29,296 nt of DNA. Origin: SOKG01 sp964502665. GTDB taxonomy: Bacteria > Chloroflexota > Dehalococcoidia > SZUA-161. The stretch covers positions 1-29,296 of the forward strand of contig CAZCXP010000011.1 of NCBI GenBank assembly GCA_964502665.1, given 5' to 3'. The notes below the pieces were generated by a model. The model saw only the letters and a program-made list of their open reading frames with translations, had not been told where the DNA came from and searched no databases. A program made the position numbers and the translations under genes. This document shows positions 1 to 7,707 of this stretch, one piece after another (within the stretch, counting starts at the first letter, position 1; each line of letters starts with the position of its first letter).

Positions 1-355
1 CCACGTACAGCTTCCCGGTCTTTGGCCACCACAGCATGGACCACACCACGCTGTTTTGGCGGTCGCCAAAACCCTGCTCAGCGGCAAGGTTGAAATCGTT
101 GACCCCTAAGACCCACGACGGTTCGTCGGTGAGCTCGTCTCCATCGGAGAAGCCACCGCCGGCATACACAACCGCCGGTACCAGCGACGAGAAGCCAAGC
201 ACGGCAACGAGAACACAGCACAAGGCGAGTACCCTCGCCTTCCTAAGCAGCGCGAAATCGGCTGCAAGGCAAAGTACTGCGTCGAACCTATCCTTGGCCA
301 ACGCCTGCGCTCGTTTGCACGCATCACAAGTCCATGATCCACCCTGCTGATTCAT
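1..355 (-). CDS. Partial exported/anchored protein, possibly kelch-like (runs off left edge)
   Basis: An open minus-strand frame of 118 codons starts at the ATG at 355-353 and continues past base 1, so only the N-terminus is present. A G-rich ribosome binding site (GGGGGTG) lies about 7 nt upstream of the ATG. The N-terminal region has a CxxC pair (TCDAC, about residues 9-13). A hydrophobic stretch follows at about residues 46-66 (VLALCCVLVAVLGFSSLVPA) and looks like a late signal peptide or membrane anchor. After it come an acidic segment and the phrase SVVWSMLWWPKTGKLYV. Phrases of this kind, ending in GKLYVG, are common at the start of kelch or other beta-propeller blades, so I infer an extracytoplasmic propeller protein. 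The full sequence beyond the edge is needed to name a family. Confidence 0.6.
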   Translation of the reverse strand, partial: MNQQGGSWTCDACKRAQALAKDRFDAVLCLAADFALLRKARVLALCCVLVAVLGFSSLVPAVVYAGGGFSDGDELTDEPSWVLGVNDFNLAAEQGFGDRQNSVVWSMLWWPKTGKLYV

Positions 356-726
356 ATCTACACCCCCATATCGCAACAACGTCTTGTTTGGCCTGTCCTT
401 GTTCATTAACATTGCCTCCAAAGCAGTACCAAATTAGCTGATCCTTTACCCCAAAAGTCCTATATGGTGACTATACGAATGTAGTATACCAATTCCAGCA
501 TATGGGGGATTACCTGTCAACTCCAACTATCTCCACTTAACTTGTTCGTAGTCTCCAATCTTTGTCGTGCGGGCGCGATTATCACGGGGTCAAGGAGAGT
601 TTGAGGCTATCGACCGCTCTTGATGGTCACTAACAGCGTGTTCGTTATCAACTCAAGAGCTTCTCTCAGGTATACCCGCCCATACGGTCTGGAGAGCCGG
701 AGTCCTCTGCTGATTCCCAGCCAGAA
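356..726. other. Intergenic region, no gene seen
   Basis: This stretch lies between the start of the left-edge gene and the stop of the MFS gene. I see no convincing ORF, tRNA or other RNA gene on either strand. The AT-rich part around 465-505 has several TATA-like words, such as GTATACC and TATAGT, and may hold the promoter of the left-edge gene. No pair of boxes with normal spacing stands out. Confidence 0.4.
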
Positions 727-2346
727 TTAGACGTGTTGCCTGCGTAGCGGTATCTCTTTGATGAAGAGGTTAATTAACCAGGCGACGATGACAAAGCCGA
801 GGCTTATAAGAAAAACGTACGTGATGGCGGAATTGAGGGCCAGCTTCAGCGTCTCGAATACATGGTCGAAGAGTGCTACCCCCTGCTCCCCCAAAGGTTC
901 AAAAAAGCCCATCAACTCCGCCTGGGCCTCGGGATTGATCAGCGCCTGGGGATTGTGCGCCAGGGAGTTCAGCGGCTCCGGCGAGATGACTTCTTTCGCT
1001 TCTGGCGAGATTCCGCTGACAAATTCGGAGGCGAAACGGTTGTTCATTACCGAGCCAAGGACAGCCAATCCGAAGGCTCCACCGAGATTACGGAAGAAAG
1101 CAGTAGTAGAGGTGGCTACTCCCATGACAGCATAGGGGACTGCATTCTGAACCGCAATAGTGTAGAGGGGCATCGAAATGCCCAGTCCCAGGCCGGTCAC
1201 CACTATATAGAATACTGCTCTGGCATAGCTCGTTTCCACCGTCATTGTTGAGAGTAGCCCTATGCCTGCAGCCATGGCAGCCAGGCCGACAATACCCTGG
1301 AGCCGGTAGTGTCCCCCGGCACGCGAGAGCACCTGCCCCGAGACAACGGCGCCGACCACCACACCTAACATCATGGGCGTCAAGAAGCTGCCGCTAAGAG
1401 TGGCCGAGGACCCCAGTACCCCTTGGAAGAAAAGCGGCACGAAGATAATGCTGCCGAACATCCCAATAGCCGTGATGAAAATGATTATTGATGCCACGCT
1501 CACAATCCCGTTTTTGAAAATCCATAAGGGGATGATGGGTTCCTTGGCGCGACCTTCTATGATCACGAAAAGCCCGATCATGGCTGCTGAGAGAGCGAAC
1601 ATGCTGAGCACCGGGACGGAGACCCACGGATACTGGACTCGCGCCCAGGATAGAGCCAGCATCGCCGGCACCACGGCAAGTATCAGTATTACTATGCCAG
1701 GATAGTCGATTTTGGGTTTCACGTCGCTGGGTCTGAAATCGGGGAAGAAGGATATGAACAGGCTGATGATCAGGATTCCGAGAGGAATGTTGACGAAGAA
1801 GATCCACTGCCAGGAGAGGTTGTCGGTTATGGATCCGCCGAGCATCGGCCCGACTATGGACGATACACCGAACACCCCTGTCATCAGGCCCTGATACTTC
1901 CCACGTTCAGCGGGCGGGAAAAGGTCGCCGATAACGATGAAGGCATTGGCCATCATCACCCCGGCACCTATGCCCTGTAATCCTCGGAAGATGATGATTT
2001 GCGTCATCGTTTGGCTGAGGCCACAGAGCAGAGAACCGACTACGAAGATGATCAGTCCGGCAACGTAGAACCACTTGCGGCCGTACATATCCGTCAGCCT
2101 GCCGGTGACGGGCAGGGTAATCACCGTTGCCGTCAGATAGGCGGCGGACACCCAGGTGTAGTGGGCAAATCCGCCCAGATCGGCGGCGATTCGCGGCAAG
2201 GCGGTGCTGACTATGGTCTGATCCAGTGAGGCCAGGAACATGGCCAGCATCACACCCGCCATGGTGATCGCTATCTGCCGTCTTGGCAGCGCGCGCAGGC
2301 CAACTATCTCCGCGGCTGATTCGGGGTCTGCTTGCTCTTCAGCCAT
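727..2346 (-). CDS. MFS multidrug-type exporter, DHA2 (EmrB/QacA) family, 14 helices
   Basis: This is an inner-membrane proton-driven drug or metabolite exporter of the major facilitator superfamily, about 539 residues. The DHA2 family signs are clear. A first-helix motif LASLDQTIVSTALP is followed by the loop 2-3 motif GRLTDMYGRKW. The helix 5 antiporter motif runs around GVSSIVGPMLGGSITD and ends in WQWIFFVNIPLG. The length and roughly 14 hydrophobic segments fit this family rather than 12-helix MFS. An ATG 45 bases further upstream (2391) is in frame, but neither start has a good ribosome binding site. The best promoter-like boxes (2414-2387) overlap the upstream ATG, so I prefer 2346. The gene is divergent from the transglutaminase gene. 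The substrate cannot be told from sequence. Confidence 0.92.
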   Translation of the reverse strand: MAEEQADPESAAEIVGLRALPRRQIAITMAGVMLAMFLASLDQTIVSTALPRIAADLGGFAHYTWVSAAYLTATVITLPVTGRLTDMYGRKWFYVAGLIIFVVGSLLCGLSQTMTQIIIFRGLQGIGAGVMMANAFIVIGDLFPPAERGKYQGLMTGVFGVSSIVGPMLGGSITDNLSWQWIFFVNIPLGILIISLFISFFPDFRPSDVKPKIDYPGIVILILAVVPAMLALSWARVQYPWVSVPVLSMFALSAAMIGLFVIIEGRAKEPIIPLWIFKNGIVSVASIIIFITAIGMFGSIIFVPLFFQGVLGSSATLSGSFLTPMMLGVVVGAVVSGQVLSRAGGHYRLQGIVGLAAMAAGIGLLSTMTVETSYARAVFYIVVTGLGLGISMPLYTIAVQNAVPYAVMGVATSTTAFFRNLGGAFGLAVLGSVMNNRFASEFVSGISPEAKEVISPEPLNSLAHNPQALINPEAQAELMGFFEPLGEQGVALFDHVFETLKLALNSAITYVFLISLGFVIVAWLINLFIKEIPLRRQHV

Positions 2347-2386
2347 ACTTTGTCGTTGATTAGTGCGATTTCCTGCACCGATATAT

Positions 2387-2414
2387 ATCATAGCGCATCA
2401 AGTCCATAGCACAA
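2387..2414 (-). promoter_or_regulatory. Candidate promoter of the MFS gene
   Basis: On the minus strand TTGTGC (2414-2409) is followed after 16 nt by TATGAT (2392-2387). The -10 box matches consensus at 5 of 6 positions and the -35 box is weak. Transcription from it would begin just inside the upstream alternative ATG at 2391, which favours translation from 2346. Confidence 0.35.
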
Positions 2415-2527
2415 TACCGTAGCAATGGCGTTTGGTGTGTAGGAGAGACCATTTCGGGCGCCCAAGAGCAGTTGACGCCGAACCGAGCTTGACAGCCAGC
2501 AACCAAGCGGCATATTATCGCTATGAA

Positions 2528-3184
2528 ATGGAAAGGTACTTGAAATCCACAGAGATCATTGACTGCGATGCAAGGTCTGTAAAACAAAAGGCGCAAGCCC
2601 TAACCGAAGGGCTTGAAAGCGACAGGGAGAAGGCGGTAGCCCTTTATTACTTTGTAAGAGACGGGATCAAACATAACCCGTATGCGCCGAGCCAACTTCG
2701 TGAGGATTACAAAGCAAGCTCAACGCTGAAAAGAGGCCACGGGTTCTGCCAGCACAAGGCTGTCCTGCTCGTCGCCTTGGCCCGAGCTGCAGGAATCCCT
2801 GCCCGCCTGGGATTTGTTGATGTGCGAGACCATCTGTTGTCACAGAAATTCCGCGAGATGATCGGAGGGGATAACCTGCTTATTCAGCACGGATATGCTG
2901 AGCTGTATGTAGGCGGCAAATGGGTTCACGCCAGCCCAGCCTATGATCTGGAGACTTGCCACAAAGCTGGATTTGTGCCCGTGGACTTCGATGGAGTCAA
3001 CGACGCAAAAGACTCAGCCTACAATCGGGAAGGGAAGCCACACATTGAGCACGTAAAAGACCACGGTCACTTTGATGACTTCCCTTACGATTACATACGG
3101 AAATATCAACAGGAGTGGGTGACCCGGATTGGAAGGGAGTGGAAGGAGTTCATAGACAATGTCAGAAGTATGGAGGTTGAATGA
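2528..3184 (+). CDS. Transglutaminase-like (TGc domain) cysteine protein
   Basis: This is a 218-residue protein of the bacterial transglutaminase-like superfamily, papain fold. Members act as proteases, peptidases or amide-transfer enzymes. The catalytic triad is visible: Cys74 in GHGFCQHKA, His134 in GKWVHASPAYD and Asp140 in the same phrase. The segment before the Cys (AVALYYFVRDGIKHNPY) is typical of the family. The frame opens further upstream at 2432, but those 32 residues look non-native and overlap the promoter region. The ATG at 2528 is therefore preferred, though it has no strong ribosome binding site. There is no signal peptide, so it is probably cytoplasmic. It is a single gene, divergent from the MFS exporter and convergent with the SDR gene. 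The substrate is unknown. Confidence 0.85.
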   Translation: MERYLKSTEIIDCDARSVKQKAQALTEGLESDREKAVALYYFVRDGIKHNPYAPSQLREDYKASSTLKRGHGFCQHKAVLLVALARAAGIPARLGFVDVRDHLLSQKFREMIGGDNLLIQHGYAELYVGGKWVHASPAYDLETCHKAGFVPVDFDGVNDAKDSAYNREGKPHIEHVKDHGHFDDFPYDYIRKYQQEWVTRIGREWKEFIDNVRSMEVE

Positions 3185-3285
3185 GCGGTCCCCTGTGACC
3201 GACCGGAATACGCCATACCTCAGAAGGAGAAAGGATAGGAAGTATCCTGGCAGGGCTTGAATGCAGAGCAGCAACAGACGGTTCG

Positions 3286-4218
3286 CTACAACAGTCGCAC
3301 TATGAGCCTGCCGAACACGGGCCCGATGAAATAGCGCATGAGGGCCAGGACCGGCGCTGGAAATTGATTGGCCAGGTCTTTGGAGTAATCATCAAGAGTC
3401 TTGTGTTGGAAATCGAGCAGCTCCTGCGACGTGCTCGTATCATACCAGTGTAATGGGTAGGGTTCCTCGCTGAACTTGTGCCGGGGCGGCAAGGGCAGTC
3501 CAAAGGTTCCGAAGAGAGCACGCAGCATGTCTTCGAACAGCATCTGCTGGCTCGGCCCACCGCCAATGATCAGGGTGTTGCCTTTCACCCTCTCGAAGTT
3601 CTTCACAGAGTTGACGATGGCGAGCGCCGCGTCATCGGGATGGCAGAACTCCATGCGGTTCTTTAAGGGGATGGTGAACATGTGCGTCTTCATGTCGCTG
3701 AGCGTGAGCTTCAGGTAGGGGACCGAGGTTGCGCGAAAGATCACGTAGTCAATCCCCGACTCTCGAATCAAAGTTTCGGCCTGGACCTTGGTCTTGGCAT
3801 AGACGGATGTGGGGTTCAGGGGAGTGCTATCCAGGCGAAGGGGTTCGGCAGTATCGGGACATGGGCCAAAAACGGCCACTGATGAGGGGAACACGAAGGG
3901 AATGCGCTCGCCCCTCTCTTTTATTACGTCTACAATTGTCTGGGTGCCCCCCACGTTGACCCTGTAGGCCAGTTCGGGGTTTTCCTCGGTGAACGGCTGC
4001 ACGATACCTGCTAAGTGAACCACCGCATCGACACCGTCCATGGCTTCCGTGACCGAATCAGGCCGGGTTACGTCACCCCATACGAGTTCACAATTCGCGC
4101 CCACGCTCTTCACGCTCTTCCGGTGAAGCAGCATGCGGACTTTGAAACCCTCATCGAGGAAGGCTTTGCAAATAGAGGGCCCCCACCTACCGGTCCCCCC
4201 CGTTACCAGCAGACGCAT
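3286..4218 (-). CDS. NAD(P)-dependent epimerase/dehydratase, extended SDR family
   Basis: This 310-residue protein belongs to the extended short-chain dehydrogenase/reductase family, as in nucleotide-sugar epimerases and 3-beta-HSD-like enzymes. The N-terminal Rossmann motif is VTGGTGRWG (residues 5-13). A conserved acidic step follows at WGDVTRPDS, then HLAGIV. The catalytic Ser lies in FPSSVAVFG and the Tyr/Lys pair in SVYAKTK. The C-terminal region (about residues 200-310) would carry the substrate pocket, which gives no sugar-specific signature. AGGAAG lies about 8 nt before the ATG. It is followed by 100 nt that converge with the transglutaminase gene; a weak CGGTC/GACCG hairpin sits at 3186-3201. 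The gene may be cotranscribed with the propeller-like gene upstream, 77 nt away on the same strand. Substrate unknown. Confidence 0.88.
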   Translation of the reverse strand: MRLLVTGGTGRWGPSICKAFLDEGFKVRMLLHRKSVKSVGANCELVWGDVTRPDSVTEAMDGVDAVVHLAGIVQPFTEENPELAYRVNVGGTQTIVDVIKERGERIPFVFPSSVAVFGPCPDTAEPLRLDSTPLNPTSVYAKTKVQAETLIRESGIDYVIFRATSVPYLKLTLSDMKTHMFTIPLKNRMEFCHPDDAALAIVNSVKNFERVKGNTLIIGGGPSQQMLFEDMLRALFGTFGLPLPPRHKFSEEPYPLHWYDTSTSQELLDFQHKTLDDYSKDLANQFPAPVLALMRYFIGPVFGRLIVRLL

Positions 4219-4295
4219 TTTATCTTCTTCCTATTCCACTAACTGAAGCCAGTCCTAGCCTACCTGTTTCCTCGTGGGGGCCGCTGGGAAGGCCG

Positions 4296-5861
4296 TCAAA
4301 TCTCGGGAGCCCCATCTCGTACCATTACCGCCCCAAAGATGGTGGTGGAGTATGCCATTCCCTCAGGGTGGAGGAAGAGCGAACCTTGCCAATTGTTGTA
4401 CCCCAAACCTGTACCTGTGAGTTTCTTGTACACCGTTTCGCCGGTTGCGAAATCCACGGCAATGAGGTACCACTTTTCGTTCAGCCATGCTCCGTTCTTT
4501 CCGTACATGTATACCAAACCGTTTCCCAAGGATAGTCTGAACCCACCGACACTCTTCTCACTGCTCGCCCACACTTCTTTGCAGCTATAGGTGCCGTCAT
4601 CGTGCCTTGTGGCGTCCACGCGAGTGATGCCTGGTTCGGGACAGGAGATGGGGAATGTATGGTGCCCCCAGTTGTTCTCCACAATAGCTGAATATACACC
4701 GGTACCATTGCCATTCTCATCAGCATGCTCAAAGCCAATGGCTGTGAGGTCTGTGCCGCTTTTACCTTCTGCGAACAGAGGCACGCTGCCCACCAAAGCG
4801 CCGTCGGAACGCTTGATAAACAGGAGGTTAATCCTGGGCTCAGCATTGTCTGTGATAACAGCCAACCCATCCGGCCCTCCCACCAATGTCGTCGACGATC
4901 CCGAGCCCACACTGATATGGCCAGCTTTTCGCTGAGCAGCCTTGCTGTAATCCGTGCGCCAATCTACAACGATGTTTCCACTGCCATCCTGGTTGAATCG
5001 GTACATCGCGCGGTCAGAGATAATGAAGACCCCATCCTCGCCGACGGCGAAGGAGTTCTCGATCAGCTCCCCCTCCAGCCGCATCGTGTGGACTACACCA
5101 GAGTCCTTATTTATCGTTCCCACCATTCCTTCCGTGGTTGCGAACCAGTAATATTCTCCGCTCCAGTCTGGCAGCACAAACGCAGCGCTGTCCTCTTTCC
5201 CGGGCACGACGTAATCGGCAAGATCGTATTCGCGCACCAGTTGGAACTCTCCGCGGCCCTCGCGGCGGGGGGCCTGGACGACCTGGATGGTATTCCTGGT
5301 CGTTGGCACTATGGCGCGGTCCTGGTTGTCAAGGTAGAAGTACATCCCCGCACCGAGATACTCCCAGGGCTTGATGCCCCGGAAAAAGAATTTCAGGGAC
5401 CGTCGAGGTAGATCATAGGCTGCCAGTTCTTCGAACGAGTGGGGGTCCATGAGCTCGACTTTAAACGCACTCCCGTTGCCGTATACCCCCACAAGCCGTC
5501 CTTTGCTATCAAAGGTGATCGTACCATACCCTCCAAAGCCCTGGGTTCTGGAGACAACCTGTGAATTCAAGCCGAGTGGCCCGCTCGCCTCATAGGTATC
5601 GCTAATGTAGGCGTCACAGTGCATGTTGTTGCCGGGATTCGGCGCCATATAAGGATGTTGGGGAACCGCTACATGGGCGATTGGTTTTGAGTAGTCCACC
5701 GGGTGATATCGGATCAACTTCTCGCGCTCAGGCACCAATGGATAGAGCGGCCCATTGGGGATGCGTTTTACCGGACCGCGGCGACGAGCTACCACTATGA
5801 CAAAAACCGCGCCAATCAGCAGCCAGGCCAGCGCTATGTATGACATAAACCTCTTCTTCAT
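4296..5861 (-). CDS. Membrane-anchored, propeller-like protein of unknown function
   Basis: This is a 521-residue protein with one N-terminal membrane segment (about residues 8-26, IALAWLLIGAVFVIVVA), followed by a basic RRRGPVKR stop. The bulk should therefore lie outside the cytoplasm. The body has no catalytic motif I recognise. It has recurring short beta-type phrases with Gly/Asp turns, such as FDSKGRLVGVYGNG, LPDWSGEYYWFATTEG and VGEDGVFIISDRAMYRFNQDGSG. These resemble the blades of an SMP-30 or PQQ-like beta-propeller. The AGAGGGGG ribosome binding site lies about 6 nt upstream of the ATG. It is transcribed in the same direction as the SDR gene, 77 nt downstream. The propeller call is by pattern only, and a family name should not be assumed. 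Confidence 0.7.
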   Translation of the reverse strand: MKKRFMSYIALAWLLIGAVFVIVVARRRGPVKRIPNGPLYPLVPEREKLIRYHPVDYSKPIAHVAVPQHPYMAPNPGNNMHCDAYISDTYEASGPLGLNSQVVSRTQGFGGYGTITFDSKGRLVGVYGNGSAFKVELMDPHSFEELAAYDLPRRSLKFFFRGIKPWEYLGAGMYFYLDNQDRAIVPTTRNTIQVVQAPRREGRGEFQLVREYDLADYVVPGKEDSAAFVLPDWSGEYYWFATTEGMVGTINKDSGVVHTMRLEGELIENSFAVGEDGVFIISDRAMYRFNQDGSGNIVVDWRTDYSKAAQRKAGHISVGSGSSTTLVGGPDGLAVITDNAEPRINLLFIKRSDGALVGSVPLFAEGKSGTDLTAIGFEHADENGNGTGVYSAIVENNWGHHTFPISCPEPGITRVDATRHDDGTYSCKEVWASSEKSVGGFRLSLGNGLVYMYGKNGAWLNEKWYLIAVDFATGETVYKKLTGTGLGYNNWQGSLFLHPEGMAYSTTIFGAVMVRDGAPEI

Positions 5862-5979
5862 CTCTGTCCCCCTCTGCTTGCGCTTTTTTGCGCTCTACTA
5901 TATCACGATAGTGTATTTACGGCAATACGCCACAGGCAACCCCAAAACAGCGATTACCTTCAAAAACCGGGGGGTTGGG

Positions 5980-6079
5980 TGTCATTGCGACCCCGATTTA
6001 TCGGGGGAAGCAATCTTGCTGATCACTTCGGGATTGCTTCGTCGCCCCTTCGACTGGCTCAGGGCTCCTCGCAATGACA
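5980..6079. repeat. 100-bp MITE-like palindromic element
   Basis: The element is bounded by perfect 11-bp terminal inverted repeats, TGTCATTGCGA (5980-5990) and TCGCAATGACA (6069-6079). An internal inverted pair, GAAGCAATC (6007-6015) and GATTGCTTC (6032-6040), forms a second hairpin. No ORF is present. It lies in the 297-bp gap between the end of the sulfation operon and the start of the propeller gene. I recall similar TCATTGCGA-ended dispersed hairpin repeats in several bacterial lineages, including Chloroflexota. Copy number in this genome cannot be seen from one window. Confidence 0.75.
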
Positions 6080-6158
6080 TAGGAATGTGGCAACACGAAC
6101 TTGGTTTTCAATCGCCATTCTTGCGTGGCAATGCGCCCCTGGCGCCGTCCGACCACCA

Positions 6159-6458
6159 TCATATCGTGGCTGCCAGAAATGCATCTATCACGTCTAAGCT
6201 TTTCTTCGCGACCACCAGGTCAAATATCTTGTCCTTTGCATCCCTGGGCAGCAACTCGATGGATTTGGTGGTTGCCGAGTCGAACTTTGCCATGGGGAAC
6301 TTCTTCAATATTGCGTCCCTCTGCTGCTCATTTGTGGGCACTGCCAGCTTCTTCAGCCCGGCAAACGCCTCCTGGGCCATGCCCGCAAGCCCAGCTCGCT
6401 GCAGTCTTTCCAATCGCTCTTCGTTTATCCATATGTTTATGGGATAGCTTTCTGCCAC
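6159..6458 (-). CDS. Small unknown protein at the end of the sulfation operon
   Basis: This 99-residue protein starts at GTG (6458-6456), two bases after the ATP sulfurylase stop. The GGAGG inside the last codons of that gene lies 6 nt upstream, so translation is probably coupled. A longer frame from 6482 would overlap the sulfurylase gene and lacks this signal. The product is soluble and mostly helical, with no Cys, no signal peptide and no recognised motif. Its N-terminus reads AESYPINIWINEERLERLQ and its C-terminus is rich in Lys/Asp/Ala helices. Position and tight spacing suggest a role in sulfate activation or sulfotransfer, perhaps as a partner of ATP sulfurylase. I do not recognise the family. 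Confidence 0.75.
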   Translation of the reverse strand: MAESYPINIWINEERLERLQRAGLAGMAQEAFAGLKKLAVPTNEQQRDAILKKFPMAKFDSATTKSIELLPRDAKDKIFDLVVAKKSLDVIDAFLAATI

Positions 6459-6459
6459 C

Positions 6460-7707
6460 TTATACCTCCATCGGCGGAACACTGATAACAGGGTTCCTCC
6501 TGGCCAGATACTCCTCAGTCACGAATGGTGACCCAAAGCCGTACCTGTCACCGGCTTCCATGACCAGGTCGAAGACCTCTGGCCTGAATATCAGTCGCGG
6601 GGGTTTGACTCCATCCTGGATGATGCTTCTGATGAGGGTGCCACTGAATGCCTGCCGCTCCTTGTCATGTCCGCAGAGGCCCGAATAGGTTACCTCACCG
6701 CAGACCGGGCAATACCACCATTCGAGCGTCAGCACCGAGCCTATGCCCAGATCAGGGATGTGCTCAAATATCTCATGGGCGGCGTAAGGTGAGTAGTATG
6801 TCCCCACCCCAGCGTGATCCCGGCCAAACATATGATGGGTGCAGCCCAGATTCTTCCTCACAATGGCATGGAAGACAGCCTCTCGCGGCCCTGCATACCG
6901 CATGTCCCACAGCAGAATGGATGTAAAGTGAGTGCCTTCCTTGAAGTAGCCGGTTTCCCCCAACGCATCGTGCGTTATCACGATTGCTTCGTCGATATAG
7001 TCTCCAACCCTCTTCTCCCCCACCACGCAACTTACCAGGACAGCATCGGCATTGGAAGCAAACCACGCACCTTTCATCAACCACTCGTGCCCCGTATGGG
7101 GAACATTCCTGGTTTGATGAGCAACGACTCTCGTCCACCCCAACTCAGCCATCTTCTGCCTGAGCACCTTGGGAGGATACCAGTATTTGTCGTACGGCGG
7201 GTTTATTTTGGGCGGGTTTATGAGAGTAACCTTGCCGCCAAGGAACCTGTCCTTGTAGGCGTATGTCCGCTTTACACCGGGATGTTTGTCCTCTGTAGTA
7301 CCGTAAACCTTCTCCGCCATCAGGGTCTTGTCATAGGAGAAAACCTCTTCCAGGTCCAGTGTGGCAAAAGGCTGGTCCTGATATATAAGAAGGAGGGTGT
7401 CTCCCTCCTTTATTCCCTTCTCCCTAATCTCGCCCTCTGAGATATCGAAGACAATGGGGATACTCCAGATGTATCCACTGGCGAGACGCATATCCTTGCA
7501 GACGGAGTCCACATCCCTGTAACCCATAAAGCCATCGACAGGAGAGAAGAAACCGTAGGCAATGCTCATAATCTCGGTTGCCCTTGCGCCCTCAAGAGGA
7601 AGTTTGATTCTCGCAACTCTGGCCTTTTCTTTGCCCTTAGCCGGCTCAAGCACCCTGTCGACGAGGCTGCCTCCGTGGGGTGACAAAGCATTGTTCGCCT
7701 CTATCAT
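6460..7707 (-). CDS. sat: Sulfate adenylyltransferase (ATP sulfurylase), single-chain type
   Basis: The enzyme converts ATP and sulfate to adenosine 5'-phosphosulfate and pyrophosphate in the cytoplasm. The 415-residue length fits the single-chain Sat family, not the CysD/CysN type. The nucleotide-binding motif QTRNVPHTGHE is at 198-208 and the second motif GRDHAGVG at 295-302. A zinc-type cluster follows (Cys333, Cys336, Cys345, His347), as known in thermophile and sulfate-reducer-like enzymes. The PUA-like N-terminal domain spans about residues 1-170. Its ATG overlaps the stop of the sulfotransferase gene by 4 bases, so the two are translationally coupled. With CysC and the sulfotransferase in the same operon, the likely role is to make PAPS for sulfation. 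No APS reductase genes are present, so neither dissimilatory nor cysteine-directed reduction is supported here. Confidence 0.96.
   Translation of the reverse strand: MIEANNALSPHGGSLVDRVLEPAKGKEKARVARIKLPLEGARATEIMSIAYGFFSPVDGFMGYRDVDSVCKDMRLASGYIWSIPIVFDISEGEIREKGIKEGDTLLLIYQDQPFATLDLEEVFSYDKTLMAEKVYGTTEDKHPGVKRTYAYKDRFLGGKVTLINPPKINPPYDKYWYPPKVLRQKMAELGWTRVVAHQTRNVPHTGHEWLMKGAWFASNADAVLVSCVVGEKRVGDYIDEAIVITHDALGETGYFKEGTHFTSILLWDMRYAGPREAVFHAIVRKNLGCTHHMFGRDHAGVGTYYSPYAAHEIFEHIPDLGIGSVLTLEWWYCPVCGEVTYSGLCGHDKERQAFSGTLIRSIIQDGVKPPRLIFRPEVFDLVMEAGDRYGFGSPFVTEEYLARRNPVISVPPMEV

Noticed and set aside
36..350. 104-codon plus-strand frame at the left edge
   Set aside because: It is antisense to the open minus-strand frame that has a ribosome binding site, a hydrophobic anchor and natural composition.
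5980..6079. CRISPR or riboswitch interpretation of the palindromic element
   Set aside because: There is one unit with terminal inverted repeats and no array of repeats and spacers. It lies at the end of one operon as well as before another gene, and it has the general form of a dispersed hairpin repeat.
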